The notes under the pieces were generated by a model. The model was given only the letters and a program-made list of their open reading frames with translations. It was not told where the DNA came from and did no database searches. DNA of 64,000 nt from Kushneria phosphatilytica (GTDB lineage: Bacteria; Pseudomonadota; Gammaproteobacteria; Pseudomonadales; Halomonadaceae), in contig NZ_CP043420.1 in NCBI RefSeq assembly GCF_008247605.1, positions 930,001 to 994,000 of the forward strand. The letters are read 5' to 3'. A program made the position numbers and the translations under genes. Positions 1-9,507 of this stretch are shown here, piece by piece (position 1 is the first letter of the stretch; each line of letters begins with the position of its first letter).

Positions 1-827
1 CCGGCCCTGACGCCCTGCTCATGCAGATTGTGCTTTTGCATCAGCTTGCCGACAGCCATGGTGCTACCCGCATCGACAGCAAACATGGCCTTGACGTCCT
101 TGTGGCCCAGATACCAGGACTCGACCCGGGAAACCTCCTCGTTAACGGTAGGGCCGGTAGCGACTTCACGTAGCTGAATATTTTTGCCGGATTCCTTGAT
201 GGCCTCTTTGGCACCATCGAGTCGAGGCTGAATATTGAGCTGCCCGGGTGTGGCGATGAAACCGGCAACTTCTCCCCCGTCCACCATGGAGGCGATACGT
301 GCGCCCAATGCCTTGCCGGCCAGAAACAGATCCTGACCGACATAGGCCAGCCGATGGTTGTCGACATCCGCGTTGTAGGAAATAACCGGTATACCGGCCT
401 GCAGGGCGCGATCGACAGGGTTGTTGAAGGCATTCGGGTCGACCAGGGCAATGGCCAGCCCGTCAGCCCCGCCGGCAATGGCAGCATTGATCGAATTGAC
501 CATTTCACTGGCGATCGACTTCTGCGATCCGGTCCACTGATAGGTGCAACCCAACAGGGCACAGGCGTCCTCGATGCCGTACTGGGTGGCGACAAAGAAC
601 GGATTGGTGGTGACGTGATTGACGAAAACGAACTTCCATTTCGGATGTTCGGGAAAGTTGCCGGCCCCGCCACCGTCTGCTGCCCGAGCCAGTCCCGGCA
701 TCCCCAGTCCGAGGGCGCCAAGTGACGCCAGTGCCCCGGTGCCTACTGCTCGCCTGAGCAGGGCGCGTCGCGAGGGTTCCATTTCCTTCATGGTTTCTTC
801 ATCCAGTGATGGGTGCTGCTCTTTCAT
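1..827 (-). CDS. Sugar ABC transporter substrate-binding protein, Tat-exported (partial, 3' end outside window)
   Basis: This gene encodes a periplasmic binding protein of the ribose/galactose-type family (Peripla_BP_4), which captures a sugar for an ABC importer. About 275 residues are visible and the frame runs off the left edge without a stop. The N-terminus has a twin-arginine-like signal (SRRALLRRAVGTGALASLG followed by LARAAD). The mature part begins KWKFVFVNHVTTNPFF, then has GADGLAIALVDPNAF and AGIPVISYNADVD, typical of the two-lobed fold. The ATG at 827 has GGAG upstream; a second ATG at 789 would still precede the Tat motif. It lies 46 nt after the aldose epimerase gene on the same strand, so the two are probably one sugar-uptake operon. 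The sugar cannot be told from sequence. Confidence 0.85.
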   Translation of the reverse strand, partial: MKEQHPSLDEETMKEMEPSRRALLRRAVGTGALASLGALGLGMPGLARAADGGGAGNFPEHPKWKFVFVNHVTTNPFFVATQYGIEDACALLGCTYQWTGSQKSIASEMVNSINAAIAGGADGLAIALVDPNAFNNPVDRALQAGIPVISYNADVDNHRLAYVGQDLFLAGKALGARIASMVDGGEVAGFIATPGQLNIQPRLDGAKEAIKESGKNIQLREVATGPTVNEEVSRVESWYLGHKDVKAMFAVDAGSTMAVGKLMQKHNLHEQGVRA

Positions 828-873
828 GATGTTGTTCTCCGGTGGGCGTCGCTTTTCAGGGGGTGTCACGACT

Positions 874-2076
874 TCAAAGCGGCAGGAACTTGAAAATGGT
901 GGTCTGGGTATAGGGTTGGCCCGGATTCAGCCGTGTTGAAGGGAAGTCCGGCTGATTGGGTGAATCGGGAAAGTGCTGTGCTTCAAGCGTGAAACCACCC
1001 CAGTGCTGATAGGTCTTGCCGTTCTTGCCCTTGATCTGTTTGAGAAAATTACCGGTATAGAACTGTACGCCCGGTTCGGTGGTATACATTTCCACCTGAC
1101 GGCCGGATTCCGGATCAATGACCCGGGCATCAAGCGCCATGGGCTTACCGGGGTTGTCGAGCACCCAGTTGAGGTCGTAGCCACCCTGGTCGGGTTCGGC
1201 ATAATGCAACTGAGGGTGGTCAGCATGGATGCGTGCCCCGATGGGTGTGAGCTGCCGGAAATCCATCGGGGTGCCCTGTACCGTGGCGATCTCCCCGGTA
1301 GGAATCAGCTGCTCGTTCATCGGCGTATAGTGGGAAGCATTGATCATTGCCAGCTGGTCGAGCACTGTGCCTTTGCCAGCGCCGGCAAGATTGAAATAAG
1401 TATGATTGGTCAGATTGATGACCGTCGGGGCATCGCTGATGGCGGTATAGTGGATACGCAGTTCGTTATCGTTGTTGAGCGTATAGCGTACGGTAACGGT
1501 CAGGTCGCCGGGGAACCCCATCTCGCCATCAGGGGAGAGCGTGCTGAGTTCTACCCCTCGCCAGCCGTTACCCTTGATGGTATGTGCCTTCCAGACATGT
1601 GTGTCGAATCCCTCAGGGCCACCATGGAGGGCATTGGGGCCGTTATTGGCAGGTACCTGATACTGGCTGCCATCGAGGGTGAATCGGCCACCGGCCAGTC
1701 GATTGGCATAGCGGCCGATCAGAGCACCAAAATAGGTATGATTTTTCTGTTGATCATCGAGATAACCCTGCAGCGTATCGTAGCCCAGAGCGATATCATC
1801 GAAGTGCCCATTCTTGTCCGGTACCCGAATGGATTGCACGATACCGCCATAGGTTAGAATGGAAACTTCCATGCCATTATTATTGGTCAGTTGATACCGC
1901 TTTATTTCCTGTCCATTGGGTAGTTTGCCGAAGTTGGAAATGCTGATATCACTTTGATGCTGCATGTCTGATTTCATTGAAGTCTCATGGCCGCTGGTGC
2001 CGGTTTCGGTTGCAATAGAGACCCCGGAAAAGGCAACAAGGCTGGCAATGGAGACGCAGGCAAGCGATTTATACAT
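874..2076 (-). CDS. galM: Secreted aldose 1-epimerase (galactose mutarotase)
   Basis: This enzyme interconverts alpha and beta anomers of aldoses, here probably in the periplasm. The 400-residue product starts with a cleavable signal peptide (MYKSLACVSIASLVAFSGVS), which cytoplasmic GalM lacks. Family motifs follow in order: LTYGGIVQSI, GRYANRL, NNGPNALHGG, the catalytic-His segment NLTNHTYFNLAG, and the catalytic-Glu segment TLEAQHFPDSPNQP. The ATG at 2076 is preferred over a start 12 codons upstream because GAGGGAG lies about 10 nt before it and the signal peptide then begins correctly. The gene sits between a FadR-type regulator and a sugar-binding protein gene on the same strand, which fits mutarotation of an imported sugar before uptake. 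Confidence 0.88.
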   Translation of the reverse strand: MYKSLACVSIASLVAFSGVSIATETGTSGHETSMKSDMQHQSDISISNFGKLPNGQEIKRYQLTNNNGMEVSILTYGGIVQSIRVPDKNGHFDDIALGYDTLQGYLDDQQKNHTYFGALIGRYANRLAGGRFTLDGSQYQVPANNGPNALHGGPEGFDTHVWKAHTIKGNGWRGVELSTLSPDGEMGFPGDLTVTVRYTLNNDNELRIHYTAISDAPTVINLTNHTYFNLAGAGKGTVLDQLAMINASHYTPMNEQLIPTGEIATVQGTPMDFRQLTPIGARIHADHPQLHYAEPDQGGYDLNWVLDNPGKPMALDARVIDPESGRQVEMYTTEPGVQFYTGNFLKQIKGKNGKTYQHWGGFTLEAQHFPDSPNQPDFPSTRLNPGQPYTQTTIFKFLPL

Positions 2077-2358
2077 GGGAATCGACTCCCTCGAGGCAGT
2101 CATTTGCCTCACTGAATTTCGCTATGATATCTGCCCGGTTGCTGGCGCTTCGTAAATCCTGATGGATTTTGTGTGGCCCATTCGAAAGTCGTCAATTCAG
2201 GGCAAATACCCACTCCGGCACACCTGAAAAAAGACATGATCAGAAAGACATGATGTCGATCTGAATCTGTTGTTCAGTCACTTCGCTTGCAGGCGTGCGC
2301 CGGTTTGATCATTTATGACTGAAGCGCGCTGGCGGGTTTATTGAACATTAGTTGCATT

Positions 2359-2369
2359 ATGTCGTACAT
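2359..2369. promoter_or_regulatory. Candidate FadR/GntR-type operator in the 537-bp gap between the regulator and galM
   Basis: The sequence ATGTCGTACAT fits the FadR-subfamily operator pattern yGTM-N(0-1)-KACr (TGTC-G-TACA). It lies about 280 bp upstream of galM and downstream of a FadR-type regulator gene transcribed the same way. The rest of the gap (2077-2613) shows no convincing gene. A 68-codon open frame at 2357-2563 has no recognisable protein features. That the neighbouring regulator binds here is inference. Confidence 0.4.
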
Positions 2370-2613
2370 GTTAGCACTAACACGATGGCCAGTAGTGCAT
2401 GTGCCGTACTGTTTGAGTGCACAAAGTGCCAGTAAAACATGAGGTTGAAGGATGGCTTCAGTAAGGAAGGGGGAGGCAAAAAGAGAAGAGAAAACAGGAG
2501 TAAACTTTGGTAAAAGAAACTAAAGTCGATAATGGGATGAGTGGAACGTGACACCAGCGCCATCAGGTGGTAGTTGCCCGACAGCGACGGTCATTCAGGT
2601 GATACGGATGAGA

Positions 2614-3387
2614 TTATGGGGACGATGACATGATCCATGCGCCTGCCATGTCCTGAGGGAGAGGTTCCTGAGCGGTATCCATGCCCAGTGCCATGGCCGT
2701 ACCACGCAGGACTTCCCGGGCGGCTTCGAAAGCCTGGCCTGGCTGGCGCATACGAATACTCTCCATCAGGGCACGGTGACGGTCCAGGCTCTCTTCAGGA
2801 TTGGGCGTACTGGTGTTGGATTCCACGACCACCAGCTGAATCGAAGGACGCAGGACATGCGAAAGACGTGACCATACCACGTTGTGTGTCGCGCGATAGA
2901 TGGCGACATGGAAGGCCACGTCATGGTCATTGTGCATATGGCGGGGAGGGCCATCGGGGCTTGCATAGAAATCCCGATAGAGCGCGTTCCAGGCCTCTTC
3001 GATGGCGACCAGATCATGAGCCGTTGCCTGCTGTGCGGCTGTCATGGCGACGAAGGGCTCTACCGAAAGGCGAAAAACCAGAATTTCCTTCAGGATTTCC
3101 TGATTGGGAGCGGCGAATCGCGCGATCCAGTCAGTCACTACCGGATCAAGAATATTCCATGATTGCCAGGGAAGAACACGGGAACCATGGCCGGAAATAC
3201 GTTCGATAATGCCACCGTCCACCAGCATCGAGAGCTGGCGTCGCACCACATTTCGACTCAGGTCGAACTGTTGGCACAGATCCAGTTCGCGAGGAATGAA
3301 ATCGCCGGGTTGATAGTGCCCGGCCAGGATATCCCGGATCAGCATTTCGGCAATGTGGGGCATTCGATCAACAGAAGATGGTGCCAT
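2614..3387 (-). CDS. FadR-subfamily GntR transcriptional regulator (DgoR-like)
   Basis: This 257-residue protein has an N-terminal winged helix (IAEMLIRDILAGHYQPGDFIPRE through LSRNVVRRQLSMLVDGGIIE) and a C-terminal FCD ligand-binding domain. The metal-ligand Asp/His pattern is visible in NDHDVAFHVAIYRATHN. Such proteins are usually repressors released by a sugar acid or related metabolite. The ATG at 3387 is chosen because GAGG lies 6 nt upstream; longer frames add an atypical Cys/His-rich leader. It is transcribed in the same direction as the downstream epimerase and sugar-binding genes, which it probably controls. The effector is unknown. Confidence 0.82.
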   Translation of the reverse strand: MAPSSVDRMPHIAEMLIRDILAGHYQPGDFIPRELDLCQQFDLSRNVVRRQLSMLVDGGIIERISGHGSRVLPWQSWNILDPVVTDWIARFAAPNQEILKEILVFRLSVEPFVAMTAAQQATAHDLVAIEEAWNALYRDFYASPDGPPRHMHNDHDVAFHVAIYRATHNVVWSRLSHVLRPSIQLVVVESNTSTPNPEESLDRHRALMESIRMRQPGQAFEAAREVLRGTAMALGMDTAQEPLPQDMAGAWIMSSSP

Positions 3388-3594
3388 CCCTGACCTCATT
3401 ATTCGTGTTACGGCCGCGAATCCTCGCTGATATAGCGTGAAGAATTCGCCACGCGAGTCATGACCATGAGTATGACAGGTTATCAGGCAGGGAGGCACGC
3501 AATGTCATTATTTAAGTGACGCAGCCCATCGTCGCCTGGCAGGCGTGAGGGATAGTGGATCTGCTGGCCCTGCAGGGACCGGACATACCGTGTT

Positions 3595-4518
3595 TCAGGT
3601 GCCGGAGCCCAGTGCCAGTACAGTCAGCATGATGGGTGGCGCGGCGAGCGAGAGTAGAAACCCGCTGACCAGGGCCAGTGGGACCCGCTCCAGGCCGCCA
3701 GCACGCTGAATCATCGGCAGGGTGACATCCATGGCAGTGGCCCCGGCATAGCCCACGCCCATCGCAGGACGCTGTCTTGTCAGCAGGGGGATCAGCAGCA
3801 TGGCCAGCAGTTCACGGCCAAGGTCGTTGAATAGCGCAACACCGCCCAGCGCCGGCCCCAGCTGATCTCCGATGACGACAGCCGATAGCGAATACCACCC
3901 AAAACCTGCCGACATGGCCAGACCCTGTGCCCAGGGCCAGTCCAGTAGCGGAGAAACGAGCAGCCCCGCCAGCAGCGAGCTGCCTGCCAGTGTCATGGCG
4001 ATGGCCAGCCCAAATCGATTGAGCACAATACTGTGCAACGCAACGCCGGCGTTACGCAGCTGGATGCCGATCAGTCCAAGCAGCACGTAAAGCGCCATCT
4101 CGGTGGCCCGATCGGCATGCATGGTCAGTTGTGGCCAGAGCAGACCCAGCGCTACACCCAGTCCGACGACGCCGATCAGTCGACCACCGTCCAATAGCGA
4201 TACAGTCAGGGCGCCACCAGATGAGTCGTTACCGGTGGCCGGGCTCTGACGTCGATGTCGCCATCGATCGAGCAGCGCCAGGGCGCTCAGATTGAGCGAG
4301 GCGGTCAGCGCAAACAGTACCAGGGCCTGAACCCCCATGCGCGAAAACTGACTGGCAAGATCATCCAGCCCCGCCAGGGAGAGCCCCATCAGCAGGAGAA
4401 TGAAGTGAATGGTCGCGCCGACGCTACGCGACACCAGAGTGCGCCAGCGTTCGTCATTCAGCACCACCAGATAGCCCAGGATCAGTGGTAACAGCAGTAG
4501 TAGCAGACCGATCAGCAC
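3595..4518 (-). CDS. lysO: LysO family (DUF340) lysine exporter
   Basis: This is a polytopic inner-membrane protein of 307 residues with about eight to ten hydrophobic segments, related to E. coli LysO/YbjE (299 residues), which exports L-lysine and toxic lysine analogues. Visible features are the N-terminal pair of helices (MLIGLLLLLLPLILGYLVV), the central LNLSALALLDRW loop and the conserved C-terminal segment SAGFGWYSLSAVVIGDQLGPALGGVALFND. The start is GTG at 4518 with a weak Shine-Dalgarno sequence. It follows the DUF3108 gene by 35 nt on the same strand, so co-transcription is likely. No lysine-responsive leader is evident. Confidence 0.8.
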   Translation of the reverse strand: MLIGLLLLLLPLILGYLVVLNDERWRTLVSRSVGATIHFILLLMGLSLAGLDDLASQFSRMGVQALVLFALTASLNLSALALLDRWRHRRQSPATGNDSSGGALTVSLLDGGRLIGVVGLGVALGLLWPQLTMHADRATEMALYVLLGLIGIQLRNAGVALHSIVLNRFGLAIAMTLAGSSLLAGLLVSPLLDWPWAQGLAMSAGFGWYSLSAVVIGDQLGPALGGVALFNDLGRELLAMLLIPLLTRQRPAMGVGYAGATAMDVTLPMIQRAGGLERVPLALVSGFLLSLAAPPIMLTVLALGSGT

Positions 4519-4553
4519 TCCAGCGCGACTCCAGCGGGATAAATGGGACGGGG

Positions 4554-5330
4554 TTAATGTACCGTGGCCGGCTCGGGGAAAACTGTCAGCGACATCAGCT
4601 GTAGTCTTGCCGTACGCGTGCCTCTGTCGAACACTTCGACCTGTACCAGCAGACCAGGATAGTGCGGCGAGAAGTAAAAATGCAGTTGCCGCGTCGGTTT
4701 ATCCGGGTCCCAAGCCTCGACATGTCGAGTGGCCAATACACCTGCCGGTGTTGGTAGCGTGCTGTCACCGATGATATGCCACTGGAGATGTCGGGGCCGA
4801 CCACGATGATCAAGCCAGTCAAGCATACAGGGCGCCTCGGGCCTTCGACAGTGTTGCCGGAATGCTGCACGGCTCCACTGAAACAGCGCGCTTTCACGAT
4901 CCGGCAGTTGCATCATCGCTTTGGCATCCAGTCGGTAGTCATCACCAAAACCGAACAGCCGGTAACGACTGTAAAACTGCCATGGTTTGATCCGATTCTG
5001 ATCGCCAAGGCGAAAACGACTGAATTCGTAGCCGGTGGCAATCCGGATTGAAGCGTGCAGCGTGGCGCGCCAGCCATCTTCGTCGCGTGCGAGTGTATGG
5101 GTGACATTGGCATCCGGCCAGCTCGCCACATTCAGGTGATAACCGGCCCGAAAGGGGACCGGATCGCTCCTTGATGCATCGGCACGGGAGGTTGAGGCGC
5201 AAAAGGACAGTAGCCCGAGAACGCCGCAGAGAACTGCCCGATTGACAGGCGAAAATCGGCGAGCACGACGGGGTTGGCATGGCAAACAGTCATGGCCTGC
5301 TATGCTGGAGAGCGTTGGCTTGTGCCACAT
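4554..5330 (-). CDS. DUF3108 domain periplasmic protein
   Basis: The protein has about 258 residues with a hydrophobic export segment ([15 protein letters not shown], then TSRADA). The rest resembles the DUF3108 family: an opening [22 protein letters not shown], a middle [29 protein letters not shown], and a late [31 protein letters not shown]. Members are predicted envelope proteins of unknown biochemical role. The ATG at 5330 gives an unusually long 30-residue n-region. A downstream TTG giving a start at [11 protein letters not shown] would suit a signal peptide better, so the start is uncertain. It is divergent from the DJ-1/PfpI gene. Confidence 0.65.
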   Translation of the reverse strand: MWHKPTLSSIAGHDCLPCQPRRARRFSPVNRAVLCGVLGLLSFCASTSRADASRSDPVPFRAGYHLNVASWPDANVTHTLARDEDGWRATLHASIRIATGYEFSRFRLGDQNRIKPWQFYSRYRLFGFGDDYRLDAKAMMQLPDRESALFQWSRAAFRQHCRRPEAPCMLDWLDHRGRPRHLQWHIIGDSTLPTPAGVLATRHVEAWDPDKPTRQLHFYFSPHYPGLLVQVEVFDRGTRTARLQLMSLTVFPEPATVH

Positions 5331-5376
5331 GAATGTCGTTATTCGCCATTTCCTCTTTATTGCCAGGGAGAGCACC

Positions 5377-5934
5377 ATGTCGCGCATCCTGATGCTGGTC
5401 GGTGATTATGTAGAAGATTATGAAGCCATGGTGCCGTTTCAGGCCCTGCAGGCGATTGGCCATGAGGTTCTTGCCGTCTGTCCGGACAAACAGGCAGGCG
5501 ATACTGTTCAGACAGCCATTCATGACTTCGGTGCTGAACAGACCTATACCGAAAAGCCGGGCCACAGGTTTCGCCTCAATGCCGACTTTAACAGTGTTGA
5601 AGCCGAGCACTTCGATGCCCTGGTGATACCCGGCGGCCGGGCACCGGAATATCTGCGCATCGATGAGCGCGTACTGGCGATCACGCGCGCCTTCTTCGAG
5701 GCTGACAAACCCATGGCAGTCCTCTGCCACGGCGCTCAGATTCTGGCTTCGGCTGTATCACTCAAGGGGCGGCGGGTCTCTGCTTATCCTGCCTGTGCGC
5801 CGGATGTGCGTCTGGCCGGGGGGAAGTATGCCGATATCGGGCTGGAAGAGGCCGTCACCTGTGGCAAGCTGGTCACCGCCCCGGTCTGGACCGCTCACCC
5901 CGCCTGGTTGAAGCAGTTCATCGCGCTGCTGTAA
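5377..5934 (+). CDS. DJ-1/PfpI family protein (amidase/glyoxalase III-like)
   Basis: This 185-residue protein of the class I glutamine-amidotransferase-like superfamily has the nucleophile elbow [12 protein letters not shown] (Cys then His), the acidic N-terminal residue in [11 protein letters not shown], and [14 protein letters not shown]. Relatives act as deglycases, glyoxalases, chaperones or peptidases, and the sequence does not decide between these. The start at 5377 has GGGAG 6 nt upstream. Near the C-terminus the [15 protein letters not shown] segment suits the longer DJ-1 relatives. It is convergent with ghrA; an 8-bp GC-rich inverted repeat (5946-5966) lies over their 3' ends. Confidence 0.82.
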   Translation: MSRILMLVGDYVEDYEAMVPFQALQAIGHEVLAVCPDKQAGDTVQTAIHDFGAEQTYTEKPGHRFRLNADFNSVEAEHFDALVIPGGRAPEYLRIDERVLAITRAFFEADKPMAVLCHGAQILASAVSLKGRRVSAYPACAPDVRLAGGKYADIGLEEAVTCGKLVTAPVWTAHPAWLKQFIALL

Positions 5935-5953
5935 CGATGATGGCTGCGCGGCT

Positions 5954-6874
5954 TCAGTAGCCGCGCTCCGGGTCCACGGTTTCCACCGTATCCCCGCGCT
6001 CCAGTGCAGCGATTGCCTCGGCGATCTGCTGCGCAGCGGGAGCGATCGGCGTGGGTGCCGCCACATGTGGCGTGATCAATACCCGAGGGTGTTGCCAGAG
6101 TGGGTGATCGGCGGGTAGCGGTTCTTCGGGGAAAACATCCAGCAGGGCGCCGCGCAGATGTCCTGTATCCAGTAACGCCTGCAGGTCTTCCAGTACCAGA
6201 CTGCTGCCGCGTCCGGCATTGATGACTACTGCGCTCCTGGGCAACCGGCCAAGCCGCTCGTGATCAAGCAGATCCCGGGTCTGTGGGGTGTTTGGCAGCA
6301 GACTGAAAATGACCCGTGAGCTCTCCAGCAACTGATTCAGACCTTCATCACCATGGTAGCTGGTGAGATCGTCGAATGTTTTGGCCGAGCGACTCCAGCC
6401 CTGGACCGGATAGCCCAGCGCTTGTATTCGTCGGGCAACGACCTGACCCAGGGTGCCCAGGCCCACGATACCGACCGGCCAGCGGCTTTTCTCTTCCAGC
6501 GGCTGTTCCTGCCAGCACTGTTCGCGCTGCTGGTGCTGGTAGTGATCCATGCCGCGGTGAAAATGCAGCAGGCCATAGAGCAGATAATCGCCCATGGCGT
6601 CTCCCATGCCGGCATCACGCAGGCGCACCAGAGGCACGTTTCGAGGAAGGGCAGGGTTGTCGAGCAGAGCGTCGACACCGGCGCCGGTATTGAGGATGGC
6701 CCGCAGACGCTTGTCCTGAGCCTTGAACAGTGACTGCGGCGGTTGCCAGACCACCAGATAGTCCGCCGGCTGTTCACCGTCCTGCGCAGTGGTGCGAAGG
6801 GTGGCTTCAGGCAAATGGCGTGCCAGCTCGGCACGCCACTGCTCGGCATCGGGAGCGTGGATCAGAATCAGCAT
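5954..6874 (-). CDS. ghrA: Glyoxylate/hydroxypyruvate reductase A
   Basis: This NAD(P)H-dependent 2-hydroxyacid dehydrogenase of 306 residues reduces glyoxylate to glycolate and hydroxypyruvate to glycerate in the cytoplasm. The Rossmann fingerprint is VGIVGLGTLGQVVARR at about residues 138-153. The catalytic Arg is in VVINAGRGSSLV, the Glu in DVFPEEPLPADHPLW, and the His in VLITPHVAAPTP. Length and the MGDAMGDYLLYGLLHFHRGMD segment match the GhrA branch (E. coli GhrA, 312 residues) rather than GhrB. The ATG at 6874 has GAG 9 nt upstream. It is followed by its own spacer and is not obviously in an operon. Confidence 0.9.
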   Translation of the reverse strand: MLILIHAPDAEQWRAELARHLPEATLRTTAQDGEQPADYLVVWQPPQSLFKAQDKRLRAILNTGAGVDALLDNPALPRNVPLVRLRDAGMGDAMGDYLLYGLLHFHRGMDHYQHQQREQCWQEQPLEEKSRWPVGIVGLGTLGQVVARRIQALGYPVQGWSRSAKTFDDLTSYHGDEGLNQLLESSRVIFSLLPNTPQTRDLLDHERLGRLPRSAVVINAGRGSSLVLEDLQALLDTGHLRGALLDVFPEEPLPADHPLWQHPRVLITPHVAAPTPIAPAAQQIAEAIAALERGDTVETVDPERGY

Positions 6875-6951
6875 CGTTATCTCGTGTCAGTCATGCTTTT
6901 AAAGGCTATCCTGGCACGGTTATGTCGGCCGAGTCATTGCAGCCTGTTTGG

Positions 6952-7899
6952 CTACAGCCAGCCGCGATGCTTGAAGTACAAATAGGGTGAAAGCCCGGAG
7001 AGGAACATCACACCGATTGCCAGCGGATAACCCAGGGGCCAGTGCAGTTCAGGCATGACATCGAAATTCATGCCGTAGATGCTGGCAATCATGGTCGGCG
7101 GCAGGAAAACCACCGAAGCAATAGAGAATATCTTGATGATCTGGTTCTGCTGGATGTTGATGAAGCCCTGGGTGGTGTCCATCAGGAAGTTCACCTTGTC
7201 CGACAGGAAAGTGGTATGCGACATCAGGGCATCCACATCCTGTAATACTTCGCGGGCCTGTTCCTGAAGCTCGGGGTGACGCCGCAGATGGCGCAACAGG
7301 AAGTGCAGGGAGCGCTGGGTGTCCATCAGGCAAAGACGAATCTTGCCGACGCTATCCTCGACCATGGCGAGTCGATCGATGGCGTCTTCGAGATCGGAAT
7401 CTTCCTCTTCCAGTACCAGATGGCTGACCTGCTCAAGGTCCCGGTGCATGTCTTCGACGCTATCGGCCAGATTTTCCGCTTTCTGTTCGAAGACAGTCAC
7501 CATCAGTGCCGGTGGTGAGTCGACTTCGATCTGACCATGCCTGGCGCGCAGTCGCAGCAGGCGGAAGTCCGCCAGATCATCCTCACGCAGGGTGATCAGT
7601 CGTTGAGGCTGAAGGATGAAGGCGACCGTGGCATTGCTGTGTTTGCCTTCACTGCGGGAAAGAAACAGCGAGTGCACATGGACGCCGTCAGCGTCGGCGA
7701 AATAGCGCGCCGAAGATTCGATCTCCTCGACATCGGTACTGGCCGGCAATTCATCGGCGAGAAAGGCGTTGAGAGCTTCGCGTTCTTCCTCATCCGCTTC
7801 ATGGGCATCGATCCAGGTCGCACGCGAAAGCCGATCGCTCAGAGGCGCGTCGGAGAGTTCCTGAATGCTCTGGTGCTCAAGGATGAAGGTGCGAATCAT
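6952..7899 (-). CDS. corA: CorA magnesium/cobalt transporter
   Basis: This is the main Mg2+ channel of the inner membrane and acts as a pentamer. The 315-residue product matches E. coli CorA (316) in length. It has a long acidic cytoplasmic domain with an extended helix (LVLEEEDSDLEDAIDRLAMVED), followed by two C-terminal membrane helices. Between these lies the signature IYGMNFDVMPEL, and the protein ends in a basic tail (YFKHRGWL). The YGMNF motif and the conserved PELHWPLGYP loop favour CorA over the zinc transporter ZntB. The ATG at 7899 replaces a 24-codon longer frame because AGGAA precedes it and the family N-terminus aligns there. No Mg2+-sensing leader was identified. Confidence 0.93.
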   Translation of the reverse strand: MIRTFILEHQSIQELSDAPLSDRLSRATWIDAHEADEEEREALNAFLADELPASTDVEEIESSARYFADADGVHVHSLFLSRSEGKHSNATVAFILQPQRLITLREDDLADFRLLRLRARHGQIEVDSPPALMVTVFEQKAENLADSVEDMHRDLEQVSHLVLEEEDSDLEDAIDRLAMVEDSVGKIRLCLMDTQRSLHFLLRHLRRHPELQEQAREVLQDVDALMSHTTFLSDKVNFLMDTTQGFINIQQNQIIKIFSIASVVFLPPTMIASIYGMNFDVMPELHWPLGYPLAIGVMFLSGLSPYLYFKHRGWL

Positions 7900-8016
7900 G
7901 AGCGACGTTCCTGAAACGAGTGAGCGGGCATGTCGGCGGCGCGCCGCGATGATCCCAGAGAGCGGCACGCTCTGCCAGTGCTTTTTGCCCGAATCACCCG
8001 GCCCGGGTGGGCCAGG

Positions 8017-9507
8017 TCAGACCCGGGCCAGGGCGTCCAGATCGCAGCTCAGGGACATATCCCGGGACAGCCTGGAGGCCAGGTTTTCGAGACAGAGCAC
8101 GGTGAGAATGCGCAGACGCTCCTTTTCACCGATGGCAATCAGTCGCTTGGAGCTTTCAAGGGCCGATGCGTCAGCGCGCCTGTCACCACGCCAGCGGATG
8201 ACCAGGCTATCGGCCGGGGCGTCGATATAGTCGATCAGACGTACTTCATCGATCATGAAGCCGATCGCGCTGTCGCCATGGTTGACCACCAGCACCTGCC
8301 CTGGGGCGGCTTCCGTACTGCGCCCGAGCAGTTGGCGCAGATCGATCAGAGACACCGTCCGCTCCAGACGGCGAAACGTCCCCGTGAACGGACCATCGCC
8401 ACTCAGCGGCGTTATCTTCTCCGGTAGTGGCAGTACGGCATCAATCTGATTGAGTGGAGTGACGTACTGTCCTCCGGCGGTATAACTGATGAAGGCAAAA
8501 CGCTGCCATTGCCGTTCTTCGCTGACCTTTCCTGAAGTGAGGCTCAACGAGGCATGAATATCGGCCAGCCCGCTCAGGGTGGCTTCTTCCAACAGTGCCT
8601 TGTGATCGATCAGTAGAGCGTCATCCAGTCCCGGTGAGCTCAACAGGCCACGGATGCAGTCTGCCTCGGCCTCGTCCCCCGCCAGGGGACGACATGCTGC
8701 GTCACTGTAATCCACCATGCGCTCGATGCGGGTAATGCCCAGTGCGATGAGACCGCGGGGGCCTTCGAGAATCACGATGCGTTGCGCTACCGGTGATGCG
8801 CTGCGATGACCCAGCAGGATAGCGGGATCGAACACCGGGATGGTGTTCTGACGCAGTATCTGGTTGCCCAGATAGCCGCTGACACGCGTCACCGGTGCAG
8901 AGAGCGGGCCGTATTCGGCCACCTCCCGAACGACCGCAGCATCTATTGCCAGGCGAAGCGTGCCGTGCTCGACGATCAGCGCCCGGTGTCGATCCGGCGG
9001 CAGCTCCACGGCGGCGACCTCCTCAGCCGTTGGTCCCTCACAGGCGGCGTCATCGAAGGTAAGCATCATGCCATCCAGTCTGAATAGTGCCTCCAGCTCG
9101 AGTACATGGATCGGACGCTGTTCATCGGGATGGATAAACACCCGAGGCGTGAGCGTATCGGGTGTGTTCCGACTGGCACCCAGGGTCTGCAATTGGTGAT
9201 CCTCGATAGTCACCACATCGCGGACGTTGTGAACGCGCAAGCCGAAACGACCACCGCGAAAGCCGACGATGGCAACATGGTCGCCGGTCGGGCGGGGGGC
9301 ATCATCATGATCGAGCGCCAATAGACGTGCCAGATCAACCGTGGGGATCAGCGCTCCGCGCAGCGCGAAGCTGCCCAGTGACCAGGCCGGCGCCAATGGT
9401 CTTGGCGCAAGGGTTTTCGGCAATGCAGTCACTTCCAGCAGGTGGCAGGCATCCAGGGCAATATCACTGCCATCAAGATCGAGAATACCGAAAATGCGCT
9501 CGCTCAT
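8017..9507 (-). CDS. Chemotaxis coupling protein with three tandem CheW domains
   Basis: The 496-residue protein contains three successive CheW-like domains, roughly residues 4-150, 172-330 and 345-490. Each shows the order 'substrate strand, [24 protein letters not shown], then VAIVGF/IVILEG/VLVVNHG, then the conserved DxV segment' ([25 protein letters not shown]). CheW domains bridge chemoreceptors and the CheA kinase, and single-domain proteins are the norm. The start codon ATG overlaps the stop of the upstream chemoreceptor gene (ATGA at 9504-9507), so the two are translationally coupled and the receptor is the likely partner. No CheA-like histidine or kinase domain is present. Confidence 0.82.
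   Translation of the reverse strand: MSERIFGILDLDGSDIALDACHLLEVTALPKTLAPRPLAPAWSLGSFALRGALIPTVDLARLLALDHDDAPRPTGDHVAIVGFRGGRFGLRVHNVRDVVTIEDHQLQTLGASRNTPDTLTPRVFIHPDEQRPIHVLELEALFRLDGMMLTFDDAACEGPTAEEVAAVELPPDRHRALIVEHGTLRLAIDAAVVREVAEYGPLSAPVTRVSGYLGNQILRQNTIPVFDPAILLGHRSASPVAQRIVILEGPRGLIALGITRIERMVDYSDAACRPLAGDEAEADCIRGLLSSPGLDDALLIDHKALLEEATLSGLADIHASLSLTSGKVSEERQWQRFAFISYTAGGQYVTPLNQIDAVLPLPEKITPLSGDGPFTGTFRRLERTVSLIDLRQLLGRSTEAAPGQVLVVNHGDSAIGFMIDEVRLIDYIDAPADSLVIRWRGDRRADASALESSKRLIAIGEKERLRILTVLCLENLASRLSRDMSLSCDLDALARV

Noticed and set aside
2357-2563. A 68-codon leftward frame in the galM-regulator gap
   Set aside because: Hydrophobic low-complexity product, no convincing ribosome site, and the region is better explained as regulatory sequence.
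8001-8028. GC-rich inverted repeat at the end of the triple-CheW gene
   Set aside because: The 8-bp stem has no T-run on the coding side and a 12-nt loop, so I did not call a terminator.
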